Below are positions 14,860 to 22,244 of a DNA stretch of 24,218 bases, piece by piece. The translations under genes were made by a program, and so were the position numbers. The DNA comes from Spirochaetota bacterium. Lineage in GTDB: Bacteria; Spirochaetota; GWE2-31-10; MWDO01. Positions within the stretch are counted from its first letter, which is position 1; the number at the start of each line of letters is the position of its first letter. The DNA lies in NCBI GenBank assembly GCA_017998755.1, contig JAGOCL010000003.1, forward strand, positions 1 through 24,218, in the 5' to 3' direction. The notes under the pieces were generated by a model. The model searched no databases. It had not been told where the DNA came from and was given only the letters and a program-made list of their open reading frames with translations.

Positions 14860-15615
14860 ATGGGAAAAATTATGAAATTTATTTTAACTGCGCTTGTGGT
14901 TATAGCTATGGTTTTTACTTTTGGATGTAAAAAATCTTCTTCCGATACGGTAATATCCGTTGCGACCGACGCGACGTGGCCCCCTATGGAGATGATCGAC
15001 GCTAACAAGAATATTGTAGGATTTGACATAGATTTGATGAACGCCGCGGCGGAAGCGGGAGGATTTAAAGTGGAAATCAGAAACGCCGCGTGGGAAGGGA
15101 TATTTGCCGGACTCGAATCGGGCGAATACGACGCCGTTATTTCTTCTGTTACAATAACAGAAGAGAGAAAAAAGCAATATGATTTCTCAATTCCGTATAT
15201 AAACGCCGGGCAAGTATTGATAGTAAGAATTGAAGAAGAAAATTACAACTCATTACAGGACTTAGTCGGAAAATCGGCGGGAGCTCAGATAGGGACTACC
15301 GGCGCTTACGAAATAGAGAAAATCGAAGGGATTACGTTGAAAACTTACGACGAACTGGGCTTCGCTATTGAAGACCTTGCCAACGGTAGGATCGACTGCG
15401 TGGTTTCGGATACGCCGATTGCGGCTAACTATGTTCTTCAAAACGATAAATATACGGGCAAATTAAAAATAGTCGGAACTCCTTTTACCGAAGAGTATTA
15501 CGGAGTAGCGGTTAGAAAGGGAAACGTAAAAGTTTTAAATATGATAAACGCCGGATTAAATAAAATTCTTGGAACGGAGATAGTTACTCAACTTGAAGAT
15601 AAATGGCTGAAATAA
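14860..15615 (+). CDS. Polar amino-acid ABC importer, substrate-binding lipoprotein
   Basis: This is a periplasmic type II binding protein of the amino-acid (SBP_bac_3) family, anchored by lipid. Residues 1-22 form the signal, lipobox FTFGC (Cys23). The mature protein begins VISVATDATWPPMEMID, then NIVGFDIDLMNAAAEAGGFK, DAVISSVTITEERKKQYDFS, and the hinge-crossing AGAQIGTTGAYEIEK, all conserved in this family. An Asp in the binding pocket region (DCVVSDTPIAANY) and the Arg of ITEERKKQYDFS fit alpha-amino-acid recognition. The exact amino acid cannot be read from sequence. It is first in the operon and its stop overlaps the permease start by 13 bases. Confidence 0.93.
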   Translation: MGKIMKFILTALVVIAMVFTFGCKKSSSDTVISVATDATWPPMEMIDANKNIVGFDIDLMNAAAEAGGFKVEIRNAAWEGIFAGLESGEYDAVISSVTITEERKKQYDFSIPYINAGQVLIVRIEEENYNSLQDLVGKSAGAQIGTTGAYEIEKIEGITLKTYDELGFAIEDLANGRIDCVVSDTPIAANYVLQNDKYTGKLKIVGTPFTEEYYGVAVRKGNVKVLNMINAGLNKILGTEIVTQLEDKWLK

Positions 15616-16844
15616 AAAATAAAATCAATATGACAGACGGGGTATTGCTCCCCGAAAAATCCGAAAAAACGATATTTTCCGCATGGAAGATATCGTTTTT
15701 CGGCGCATTAATACTCGTAGTTTTTTTACCTTTGGCTCCCTTCGGCGCTATAAATAAAGCCGTTTTAACGGTAAAAAACGTATTAGGGATCGCTTTAAAT
15801 TATTCTTATATACAAGAGAATAAAACTATAAGCGCCGAAGTTTTTGAACTCTCTATTATTCCGTCTGTAAAAAAAGATACCGCCGCCGATCTTATTAGAA
15901 AATATTACGTCAAATCGGCTAACGGCAAATCTTACTCGTTAATCGAAATAATCCCGAAAACGCTCGGCGCTGTTGATTACAACCGAGCCGTTAAGCAGTC
16001 TTACAACAAACGCGCCGGTTTGATAAAAAATCATTACCTTTTAGATTTAACCGACGGAACTTATAAAATCGAAGGTTCTCTTTCGGAGAGAGAGCTTGCC
16101 AAACTATTTCGGGCGTTGATAAAAACGGGAATTCTAAATCATAAAGAGATATACGAAGTTATTTCCAACCTATATTCGTCGGATTACCCGAAAAACGTTT
16201 ACCGCGAGATAGTCGTCTTTATTCCCGACGGTCTTTTAACGACGTTTGAAGTTACTTTACTGTCGATATTTTTTTCAATAATTATCGGATTGATTTCAGG
16301 GTTAGGGAGAATATCGAGAATCGCCGTTATAAACAGAATTTCTACAATATACGTGGAAATTATTCGCGGAATCCCTTTATTGATGCAGTTATTCTACATT
16401 TACTACGCGATGGCCAAATTCGTAAAACTTCCGCCAATGGTCTCCGCTATTACCGCTATGTCGATCTGCTACGGCGCCTATATCAGCGAGATATTTCGCG
16501 CCGGCATAAAAGCTATACCCAAAGGGCAGATGGAAGCGGCTTTGGCGTTGGGGTTTTCTAGAGGGCAAGCGATATTTCTTATTATTCTTCCTCAAGCTCT
16601 CAAAGTAGTCGTTCCGCCCATCGGTAACGAATTTATCGCAATGCTCAAAGATTCGTCTTTGGTTTCAATAATAGCCGTCGCCGATCTTTTGCGTAGAGGG
16701 CGCGAGTTTGCCTCCAAATCGTTCAATTATTTTGAAACTTACACGTACATAGCGCTGGTTTATCTGATATTAACGCTCTTTTTTTCCAGAATCATAGCCG
16801 TCGTAGAGGAGAAATTAAATAAAAATGGAAAAGTATCGAATTAG
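15603..16844 (+). CDS. Amino-acid ABC importer permease with an extra N-terminal domain
   Basis: The C-terminal half (about 205-405) is a standard HisM/GlnP-type permease: GLLTTFEVTLLSIFFSIIIG, the VEIIRGIPLLMQLFYIYYAM segment and the EAA loop ISEIFRAGIKAIPKGQMEAA (294-313) that contacts the ATPase. Ahead of it lie about 200 unusual residues: a cytoplasmic start, a transmembrane helix at about 30-50, and a soluble stretch of about 130 residues (60-195, with SLIEIIPKTLGAVDYNRAVK and ELAKLFRALIKTGILNHKEI) which should sit outside the membrane. Ordinary family members are 215-300 residues; this one is 413. Start ATG 15603 overlaps the binding-protein end, with only a weak GAAG site, so coupling is likely. 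The ATPase gene overlaps its 3' end by 20 bases. Confidence 0.9.
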   Translation: MAEIKNKINMTDGVLLPEKSEKTIFSAWKISFFGALILVVFLPLAPFGAINKAVLTVKNVLGIALNYSYIQENKTISAEVFELSIIPSVKKDTAADLIRKYYVKSANGKSYSLIEIIPKTLGAVDYNRAVKQSYNKRAGLIKNHYLLDLTDGTYKIEGSLSERELAKLFRALIKTGILNHKEIYEVISNLYSSDYPKNVYREIVVFIPDGLLTTFEVTLLSIFFSIIIGLISGLGRISRIAVINRISTIYVEIIRGIPLLMQLFYIYYAMAKFVKLPPMVSAITAMSICYGAYISEIFRAGIKAIPKGQMEAALALGFSRGQAIFLIILPQALKVVVPPIGNEFIAMLKDSSLVSIIAVADLLRRGREFASKSFNYFETYTYIALVYLILTLFFSRIIAVVEEKLNKNGKVSN

Positions 16845-17571
16845 AGTCGACAACGTAAGTAAAAATTTCGGAAAAGTCAGGGCGTTAAAAAACGTCTCGT
16901 TTTCGGTAAAACCTAACGAAGTAACTATGCTGATAGGATCTTCCGGTAGCGGGAAAAGCACGATTTTACGCTGTATTAATCGGCTTGAAAATCCAACCGG
17001 CGGCGAGATATGGATAGACGACGAACTTGTTACAGACCCTAAAGCGGATATAAGAAGAATTCGAGAAGAAGCCGGAATGGTTTTTCAATCTTTCAATCTA
17101 TTTCCCCATCTGACCGTTTTAGAAAACATAACGCTTGCCCCCCGGAAAGTAAAAAAAATTAACGATAAAGAAGCTAAAGACATCGGAAGGGGGTTGCTTG
17201 CCAGAGTAGGACTTTCAGAAAAAGAAAATTCGTATCCCGACGAACTTTCAGGCGGGCAACAACAACGAGTCGCTATAGCTCGCGCTCTTGCAATGAGTCC
17301 GAAAATCATGCTTTTCGACGAACCGACTTCTGCTCTCGATCCGGAGATGACCAAAGAGGTAATGGACGTCATGCTGAAGCTTGCTAAGGAAGGGATGACG
17401 ATGGTCGTCGCGTCGCATGAGATGGGATTTGCCCGAGCCGTAGCCAATCAGGTGGTTTTTATGGATCAAGGGGAGATTATCGAATACGGCTCCCCCGAGA
17501 CGTTATTTGGCTCGCCAAAAGAGGAAAGAACTAAAAAATTTCTAAATAATATTTTAAAATTTGATAGATAA
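16825..17571 (+). CDS. Amino-acid ABC importer ATPase (GlnQ/HisP type)
   Basis: This subunit drives import through ATP hydrolysis. It has Walker A GSSGSGKST (38-46), Q-loop MVFQSFNLFPHLTVLENI (from 85; Gln88), signature LSGGQQQR (141-148), Walker B IMLFDEPTSALDPE (161-174) and H-loop VVASHEMGFAR (His198). The FNLFPHLTVLEN wording and MGFAR are characteristic of the polar amino-acid subfamily. The length of 248 residues is standard. It starts 20 bases inside the permease gene, with GAGGAG 12 bases ahead, and ends the operon. All catalytic residues are intact. Confidence 0.96.
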   Translation: MEKYRIRVDNVSKNFGKVRALKNVSFSVKPNEVTMLIGSSGSGKSTILRCINRLENPTGGEIWIDDELVTDPKADIRRIREEAGMVFQSFNLFPHLTVLENITLAPRKVKKINDKEAKDIGRGLLARVGLSEKENSYPDELSGGQQQRVAIARALAMSPKIMLFDEPTSALDPEMTKEVMDVMLKLAKEGMTMVVASHEMGFARAVANQVVFMDQGEIIEYGSPETLFGSPKEERTKKFLNNILKFDR

Positions 17572-17627
17572 TTTGCAAATTATTAATTTGTATTAAAAAT
17601 ATTTTAGATTTTTTTGAAAATATCGAC

Positions 17628-17633
17628 TATAAT
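17628..17633 (+). promoter_or_regulatory. -10 box placed for a leaderless transcript
   Basis: TATAAT ends only 8 bases before ATG 17642, so transcription would start at or next to the start codon. No Shine-Dalgarno site precedes the ATG (ACCAAGAT). The -35 at 17 bases (about 17605-17610) is weak. Compare the strong sites of neighbouring genes. Confidence 0.45.
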
Positions 17634-17641
17634 ACCAAGAT

Positions 17642-18079
17642 ATGAGATTAGCAATAATTATATTTTTAGTCCTGATAAATTCATCTTGCTTTCTTTTAAC
17701 AAATTTTGACTTTCATTATGAAGTATTCGAAACGACGCTGGAAGTAAAATTAACAAACGATACGGATTATAACGCCGAAATTCAGACGAGTTATTACGGT
17801 TTTAATAAAAGCGAAGATTTGACGCAGGAAGCTAAAGATATCGAATGTTATACGATAAAGAAAAATCCTTTTATAGTTCCGGCTCATGATACTTATACTT
17901 ATACTCAAAGTCTTAAGTGGGTCGACGAGGTATATGAAAACAGTATTAATACTTACGGCTCGACCGGAATGGATTTCTACGTTAGAAACGTTAGTTTAGG
18001 CGATTTTGAATATAAATTTATGCGATCTGTAACAATTTACGAGACTACTACGACTTTGGACGAGAATATAAAATTTTAA
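17642..18079 (+). CDS. Small lipoprotein of unknown function
   Basis: No family recognised. Residues 1-15 are a lipoprotein signal (AIIIFLVLINSSC, Cys16). The remaining 129 residues alternate hydrophobic and polar positions (FDFHYEVFETTLEVKLTND, HDTYTYTQSLKWVDEVYENS, FYVRNVSLGDFEYKFMRSVT) and look like one beta-sandwich, the fold of many small surface lipoproteins. Tyr and Thr are abundant. The ATG has no ribosome site but a -10 box right upstream, so it may be read from a leaderless transcript. It sits 70 bases after the importer ATPase and 13 before the PhoH-like gene, which has its own ribosome site. Confidence 0.72.
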   Translation: MRLAIIIFLVLINSSCFLLTNFDFHYEVFETTLEVKLTNDTDYNAEIQTSYYGFNKSEDLTQEAKDIECYTIKKNPFIVPAHDTYTYTQSLKWVDEVYENSINTYGSTGMDFYVRNVSLGDFEYKFMRSVTIYETTTTLDENIKF

Positions 18080-18092
18080 AGAAGGACGGAAA

Positions 18093-19415
18093 ATGGTCAA
18101 AAATTTTATTTTAGATACGAACGTAATTTTGCACGATGCGAGTTGCATATATAATTTTCAGAATAATAACGTTATAATACCGATAGTAGTGCTTGAAGAG
18201 ATAGATAAGTTTAAGAAAGGGGACGATCTTAAAAATTTTCATGCGAGAGAGTTTATAAGAGAACTGGACGCTCTTTTTACCGACGCCGACTTTAAGGCGG
18301 GAGCCTCCTTAGGAGACGGGCGGGGGTATCTCAAGATAATTCCTTCAGATTATACCAATCCCGATTTTAAAAAATATTTTTACGAAGACTCGCCCGATCA
18401 CAGAATATTGGGGGCGGCTTACGCGCTGATAAATCGCGATAAAATTGAGAATGTCGTTATAGTTACAAAAGACATTAATCTCAGAATGAAAGCTAAATCG
18501 ATTGGAATACCTTCCGAAGATTATACTACGGGAACCGTGCGCAATATCGACGAACTTTATATAGGTAAAGCTTTATACGACGACGTCGATCCTGCAATAA
18601 TCGACAAACTATACGCACCCCCTTTTGAGTTGAATATAGAAGAGTTTTTTATTCCTAAAGAGAGCATTTACCCGAATCAATATTTTATATTAAGGGCAAA
18701 TAAAAATTCTGCTTTAGCCAAATATGATTTTGCAATGCAGAAAATTGTAAAAATTGATAAACGTTTTGCCTACGGGATCAAACCCAGAAACGCCGAGCAA
18801 ATATTCGCAATGGACGCGCTACTAAATAACGATATACCTATAGTTACTCTCGCGGGTAAAGCCGGAACGGGTAAGACGTTATTGGCTCTTGCCTGCGCTA
18901 TAGAGAGAAGATCTGACTATAAACAGATATATCTATCGCGCCCGGTTATACCGCTTGGCAACAAAGACGTGGGATACCTGCCGGGCGATATACAGTCGAA
19001 ACTTAATCCTTATATGCAACCGCTTTGGGATAACCTAAAAGTTATAAAAAATCAATTTCAGGAGACGGATACCAATTATACAAAGATTACCGATCTTACC
19101 GAAAACAAAAAACTGGCGATAGAACCGTTGGCGTATATCAGAGGCAGGTCTTTGGAGAGGATATTTTTTATAGTGGACGAAGCGCAAAATCTTACTCCTC
19201 ACGAGATAAAAACGATCATAACCAGAGTCGGAGCCAACACTAAGATAGTTTTTACCGGCGACCCTTATCAAATCGATACGCCTTATCTTGATTCCAAATC
19301 GAACGGGCTCAGTTATCTTATAGATAAATTTAAAGGGCAAAAGTTATACGCTCACATTACGCTCGATAAAGGGGAGCGATCGGAGCTCGCCGAACTTGCG
19401 TCAAATCTGTTATAG
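18093..19415 (+). CDS. PIN-PhoH fusion ATPase (PhoH2/YlaK type)
   Basis: These proteins join a PIN-fold RNase domain to a PhoH-type P-loop ATPase and are thought to unwind and cut RNA. The N-terminal PIN domain (about 1-150) begins KNFILDTNVILHD with Asp8, has the VVLEEIDKFKK segment (Glu35/36) and the VIVTKDINLRMKAK segment (Asp127), so the acidic metal site is present. The PhoH part has Walker A LAGKAGTGKT (253-262), the SRPVIPLGNKDVGYLPGDIQ segment (282-301) and Walker B IFFIVDEAQNLTPHEIKTII (357-376), then FTGDPYQIDTP. At 440 residues this is typical of the fused form. ATG 18093 has a GAAGGA site. It couples to the nucleosidase-like gene 10 bases after its stop. Confidence 0.93.
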   Translation: MVKNFILDTNVILHDASCIYNFQNNNVIIPIVVLEEIDKFKKGDDLKNFHAREFIRELDALFTDADFKAGASLGDGRGYLKIIPSDYTNPDFKKYFYEDSPDHRILGAAYALINRDKIENVVIVTKDINLRMKAKSIGIPSEDYTTGTVRNIDELYIGKALYDDVDPAIIDKLYAPPFELNIEEFFIPKESIYPNQYFILRANKNSALAKYDFAMQKIVKIDKRFAYGIKPRNAEQIFAMDALLNNDIPIVTLAGKAGTGKTLLALACAIERRSDYKQIYLSRPVIPLGNKDVGYLPGDIQSKLNPYMQPLWDNLKVIKNQFQETDTNYTKITDLTENKKLAIEPLAYIRGRSLERIFFIVDEAQNLTPHEIKTIITRVGANTKIVFTGDPYQIDTPYLDSKSNGLSYLIDKFKGQKLYAHITLDKGERSELAELASNLL

Positions 19416-19420
19416 GCGGG
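19415..19420 (+). promoter_or_regulatory. Ribosome binding site deciding a TTG start
   Basis: GGCGGG, beginning at the last base of the PhoH stop codon, lies 5 bases before TTG 19426. The alternative TTG at 19396 would overlap the PhoH-like gene and has no site. Confidence 0.65.
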
Positions 19421-19425
19421 ATATA

Positions 19426-20058
19426 TTGAAAAAAGATATAATTATTTTTTTTGCTCTTCCGAATGAAGCGAATAGTTTTTTAAATCATTCAAAGATAAAA
19501 TTTTCTAAGATTTCAAATATCGCTTATAATAGCCCGTATAAAGATATATCGATAAAAGTTTTTATAACGGGAGTCGGAAAAAAAGCGGTAGAGGAGTTTT
19601 TCTCAAGCTCTAGTTTTGATTCGAATAGCTCTATCTTCATTAAAGCCGGAACTTGCGCCGTCATAGACGATAATCTCGATATTCTTAAGCGCTACGTTCC
19701 GCTTTTGATTTCCGACGGCTCCGAAGTAATAACTATCGATAAAAAAGCTGAGAATTTTATAAAAGAGCGTAAAAATATAGCGCTGGTGGGGAAAAAACTT
19801 ATATCTTTGGAAAAAGCTCTTAATAGTAAAGATTTAAGACAGCGCTACGCAAATATAAACGGAGCTTTTGTCGATATGGAATGTTATTACGTTGCGCAGA
19901 ATCTTAACGGCGCAATTTTTATTCCACTTTTAGTCGGAACGGACTATGGATATGGGGATGTCGATAATGATTTCATGAGCAATCTCAACAACGCCTCAAA
20001 ATTATTATCCGAATCTTTGATTGATGTTATTGAAAATATTTACCGGTATAATTTCTGA
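19426..20058 (+). CDS. Nucleosidase/phosphorylase-superfamily protein (MTA/SAH nucleosidase-like)
   Basis: The product of 210 residues has the pattern of the PNP/UDP superfamily, whose members cleave N-glycosidic bonds of nucleosides: an opening strand IIIFFALPNEANSF, the glycine turn FITGVGKKAVEEFF, an IKAGTCAVIDDNLDIL segment, and near the end FVDMECYYVAQ, which matches the substrate-sugar motif (VEMExxAxA) of MTA/SAH nucleosidases. The glutamate of that motif is retained; the catalytic aspartate normally seen near the end (SDxAD) is not obvious, with LVGTDYGYGDVDNDF in its place. The protein could be a methylthioadenosine-type nucleosidase, a futalosine-like hydrolase or a diverged paralogue. 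I start it at TTG 19426, not TTG 19396, because of the GGCGGG site. Translation probably follows the PhoH-like gene. Confidence 0.7.
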   Translation: MKKDIIIFFALPNEANSFLNHSKIKFSKISNIAYNSPYKDISIKVFITGVGKKAVEEFFSSSSFDSNSSIFIKAGTCAVIDDNLDILKRYVPLLISDGSEVITIDKKAENFIKERKNIALVGKKLISLEKALNSKDLRQRYANINGAFVDMECYYVAQNLNGAIFIPLLVGTDYGYGDVDNDFMSNLNNASKLLSESLIDVIENIYRYNF

Positions 20059-20220
20059 GATTTCGTAAATATTTTATCGTCAATTTATTGCGCTCGGTTT
20101 TATTTCATTAATAATAACTCGCTTAGAAAAAAAAATATAAATATTATTAAAAATTCTGTATAACAAAATCAACTTTAAGTTGTTATTTATATATATATAA
20201 AAATAAAACAGGAGATTATC

Positions 20221-21180
20221 ATGAAAAAAGTATTATTAAGTATCGCGCTATCGTTAGCGTTGGTATCTTGCCAGACAAACTTTCTTGACGAAAATGAAAC
20301 GGTCGAAGAAGAAACTCTCAATACGGAAGTGTCAAAATTATTTGAACTTTACGCAAGAGCTTTTCAAGACGGCGATGAAAAAGTTGAAGAAGAATTTGAA
20401 AATCTTCTTCAGGAGTACGATAAAAAATATAATTCCGATCTTTATGAAAACTTTATGACGGAAAAAAACGCCGCGATCGATAGGTTGGCTAGCGACGGGA
20501 GTTATTCTCCGATTAGCTCTCTTCCTTTTATTAAAGACGGCGCGGTATATCTTAGCGGCGGTTACGAGGGGGTATTATCGGTTATTATTACCTACGTATC
20601 CCCCAAATCGACGCGAGGTAAATATTATCACGCGGCGACGCTCGATTTGGATAGATTTGATCCGACTAATCTGGATTCGCCGTGTCTGCATAGCGCTATA
20701 ATAAAAGGCGCCGGTTTTGAAACCCCGAATCAATGGATGCGCAAACCTAACGTCGCCGTTTTATATCCGCGTAGCTATATAGATAAAAATAAGCTTGATT
20801 TATCTCAAAAAAAAATGGATTATTACTGCGACGCTGGAAATATCAATATGAGATACGGATTTTTTAAAAATTTTGCAAATATCTTTTCGGCGACTACAAA
20901 AGAAGATAATTACTGGTGGTATTGCACCAAAGTCGTTTGGAGGGTTTACAAGGATTTAGGAATAGACTTAGATACGAATTCGGCGCTTATAGATTGGTCT
21001 TCGTCCGGGCTTTACAATTTTGTCAAATCGTATTATAAAACAATTTATTTTTACGACCAAGAGTTGGCCGCGTACAAATTGGAGAATTATATAACCGATA
21101 TTAAGAAAACTTTAATAGTGGCGGACGAGTTATATTATTCTCCATTTTTATACAAAAGTTTTGAGATTATACGAAACTGA
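20221..21180 (+). CDS. YiiX-like (permuted NlpC/P60, papain-fold) lipoprotein
   Basis: Permuted NlpC/P60 proteins are cysteine hydrolases in which the His precedes the Cys. Some cut amide bonds in lipids or peptidoglycan. Residues 1-16 are a signal with lipobox LVSC (Cys17). An acidic helical region follows (EETVEEETLN to about 90). The catalytic core holds KYYHAATLDLDRF (His137), a middle strand VAVLYPRSYI, and WYCTKVVWRVYKDLGIDLD (Cys235), which matches the YiiX wording CSxLVWxAYKxxGIDL. A polar residue after His137 is a plausible third member of the triad. The single-gene unit has an AGGAGA site and is followed by the terminator at 21203-21244. Expected location is the outer or inner membrane surface. 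Substrate unknown; a wall hydrolase or lipid amidase are both possible. Confidence 0.72.
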   Translation: MKKVLLSIALSLALVSCQTNFLDENETVEEETLNTEVSKLFELYARAFQDGDEKVEEEFENLLQEYDKKYNSDLYENFMTEKNAAIDRLASDGSYSPISSLPFIKDGAVYLSGGYEGVLSVIITYVSPKSTRGKYYHAATLDLDRFDPTNLDSPCLHSAIIKGAGFETPNQWMRKPNVAVLYPRSYIDKNKLDLSQKKMDYYCDAGNINMRYGFFKNFANIFSATTKEDNYWWYCTKVVWRVYKDLGIDLDTNSALIDWSSSGLYNFVKSYYKTIYFYDQELAAYKLENYITDIKKTLIVADELYYSPFLYKSFEIIRN

Positions 21181-21202
21181 TTTTTATAATTGTAATAATT
21201 GA

Positions 21203-21244
21203 AAAACGCCGGGCGCATAGTTCGAAAGAAATCTCGGCGTTTTA
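21203..21244 (+). terminator. Rho-independent-type terminator after the YiiX-like gene
   Basis: AAAACGCCG (21203-21211) and CGGCGTTTT (21235-21243) pair perfectly around a 23-base loop, with the T-run built into the right arm. The large loop and short tail make it moderate. The A-run on the left means it could also act on the other strand. Confidence 0.6.
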
Positions 21245-21284
21245 TGATTTATTTGTTTGAAAGAATTAGTTAGCGGAGGTAAAA

Positions 21285-22244
21285 GTGAAAAAATATTTAA
21301 TACTGTTTATTATGTTTTTATCCGTAAAGACTCTTTTTGGGGAGAAGATAATTTTTCCCTATGAGAATAATATTTATATCTCAAATTCCGAAGACGTTAA
21401 TTTTAAAAGGTTGTACAAAGGAAATAATCTTATCCTAAAGGATTTTTACGTCGTCGATGGGGAGTATTATTTTATCGAAAGCGCTAGGGGGGGGATAAGT
21501 CTATCAAAATTTGAAAACAACAAGTTAATTCCTATTATTTCGGATAGCGACGGTTTGACGTATATATTGAACGAAAAATATCTGTTTTTTATACCTAATA
21601 GACTTAACAGCGCTTATCAATCCGAAATTAAGATTTATAAGCATAATCATTGTAAAAACTTTTCCGTTAGTCAAGTCGTAAACGTAAACATTTTATTTAA
21701 CGATTATTACATTAATGATAGCGATTTATATTTATTTGGAAATAATTATAAAAACAACAACATTATTTACAATATCAACTTAAATACTTTTCAAATAACG
21801 GAAGTAATTAGTGATAAACAGGATCGCGATTTTCTTAAATATATAAATCTTGTCGATTCGTTGATAATTTACAACTCGTCGTCGCCAAAAGGAACAAAAA
21901 TTAAGAAAACTCGCATTATAAAAAGTGAAAAAGTTGAAGAAATAGATTTATTAGCTGAACAAATACTTAATAACGATTATTATTATTATGGAAAAGGATT
22001 TTACAAAGATAATTTGTATATACCCGTAATAGACGAAGAGTATAATACGTTTTTTATTAAGTATAGTAAAGACTATAAATATTTAGAAACTATACAGACT
22101 TTTACCGGAATTTATAAGATAATTAAAGCCGTCGACCATGCGGTTTATTTCATCGGTTACAATTTTTATAAATCGCAAAATCAGTTTTATTTATGTAGAT
22201 TTGATCTAGAAAGCGTAAAAATGATTAGCGCTCCTTTATATTAA
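21285..22244 (+). CDS. Secreted repeat protein, possibly beta-propeller
   Basis: No family recognised. A signal peptide (KKYLILFIMFLSVKTLFG, likely cut before EK) and no lipobox. The mature part has repeating units of aromatic-rich strands with turns: KIIFPYENNIYISNS, LKDFYVVDGEYYFIES, LTYILNEKYLFFIPN, NDSDLYLFGNNYKNNN, FYKDNLYIPVIDEEYNTFFI, IKAVDHAVYFIGYNF. Each is a hydrophobic pair split by a polar turn, about 40 residues apart, as in WD40- or kelch-like propellers. GTG 21285 has GGAGG 5 bases ahead. Its TAA stop overlaps the stop of the convergent gene at 22241-22244. A binding or sensing role is a guess. Confidence 0.7.
   Translation: MKKYLILFIMFLSVKTLFGEKIIFPYENNIYISNSEDVNFKRLYKGNNLILKDFYVVDGEYYFIESARGGISLSKFENNKLIPIISDSDGLTYILNEKYLFFIPNRLNSAYQSEIKIYKHNHCKNFSVSQVVNVNILFNDYYINDSDLYLFGNNYKNNNIIYNINLNTFQITEVISDKQDRDFLKYINLVDSLIIYNSSSPKGTKIKKTRIIKSEKVEEIDLLAEQILNNDYYYYGKGFYKDNLYIPVIDEEYNTFFIKYSKDYKYLETIQTFTGIYKIIKAVDHAVYFIGYNFYKSQNQFYLCRFDLESVKMISAPLY

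Noticed and set aside
15603..17571. Riboswitch or attenuator control of the ABC importer
   Set aside because: The predicted leader is only about 35 bases with no room for an aptamer.
17576..17590. CAAATT-ATT-AATTTG hairpin after the importer ATPase as a terminator
   Set aside because: Six A/T-rich pairs and no T-run follow; it is weak and may be chance.
20170..20182. CAACTT-T-AAGTTG inverted repeat before the YiiX-like gene as an operator
   Set aside because: Short arms in very AT-rich leader and no clear -35/-10 to relate it to.
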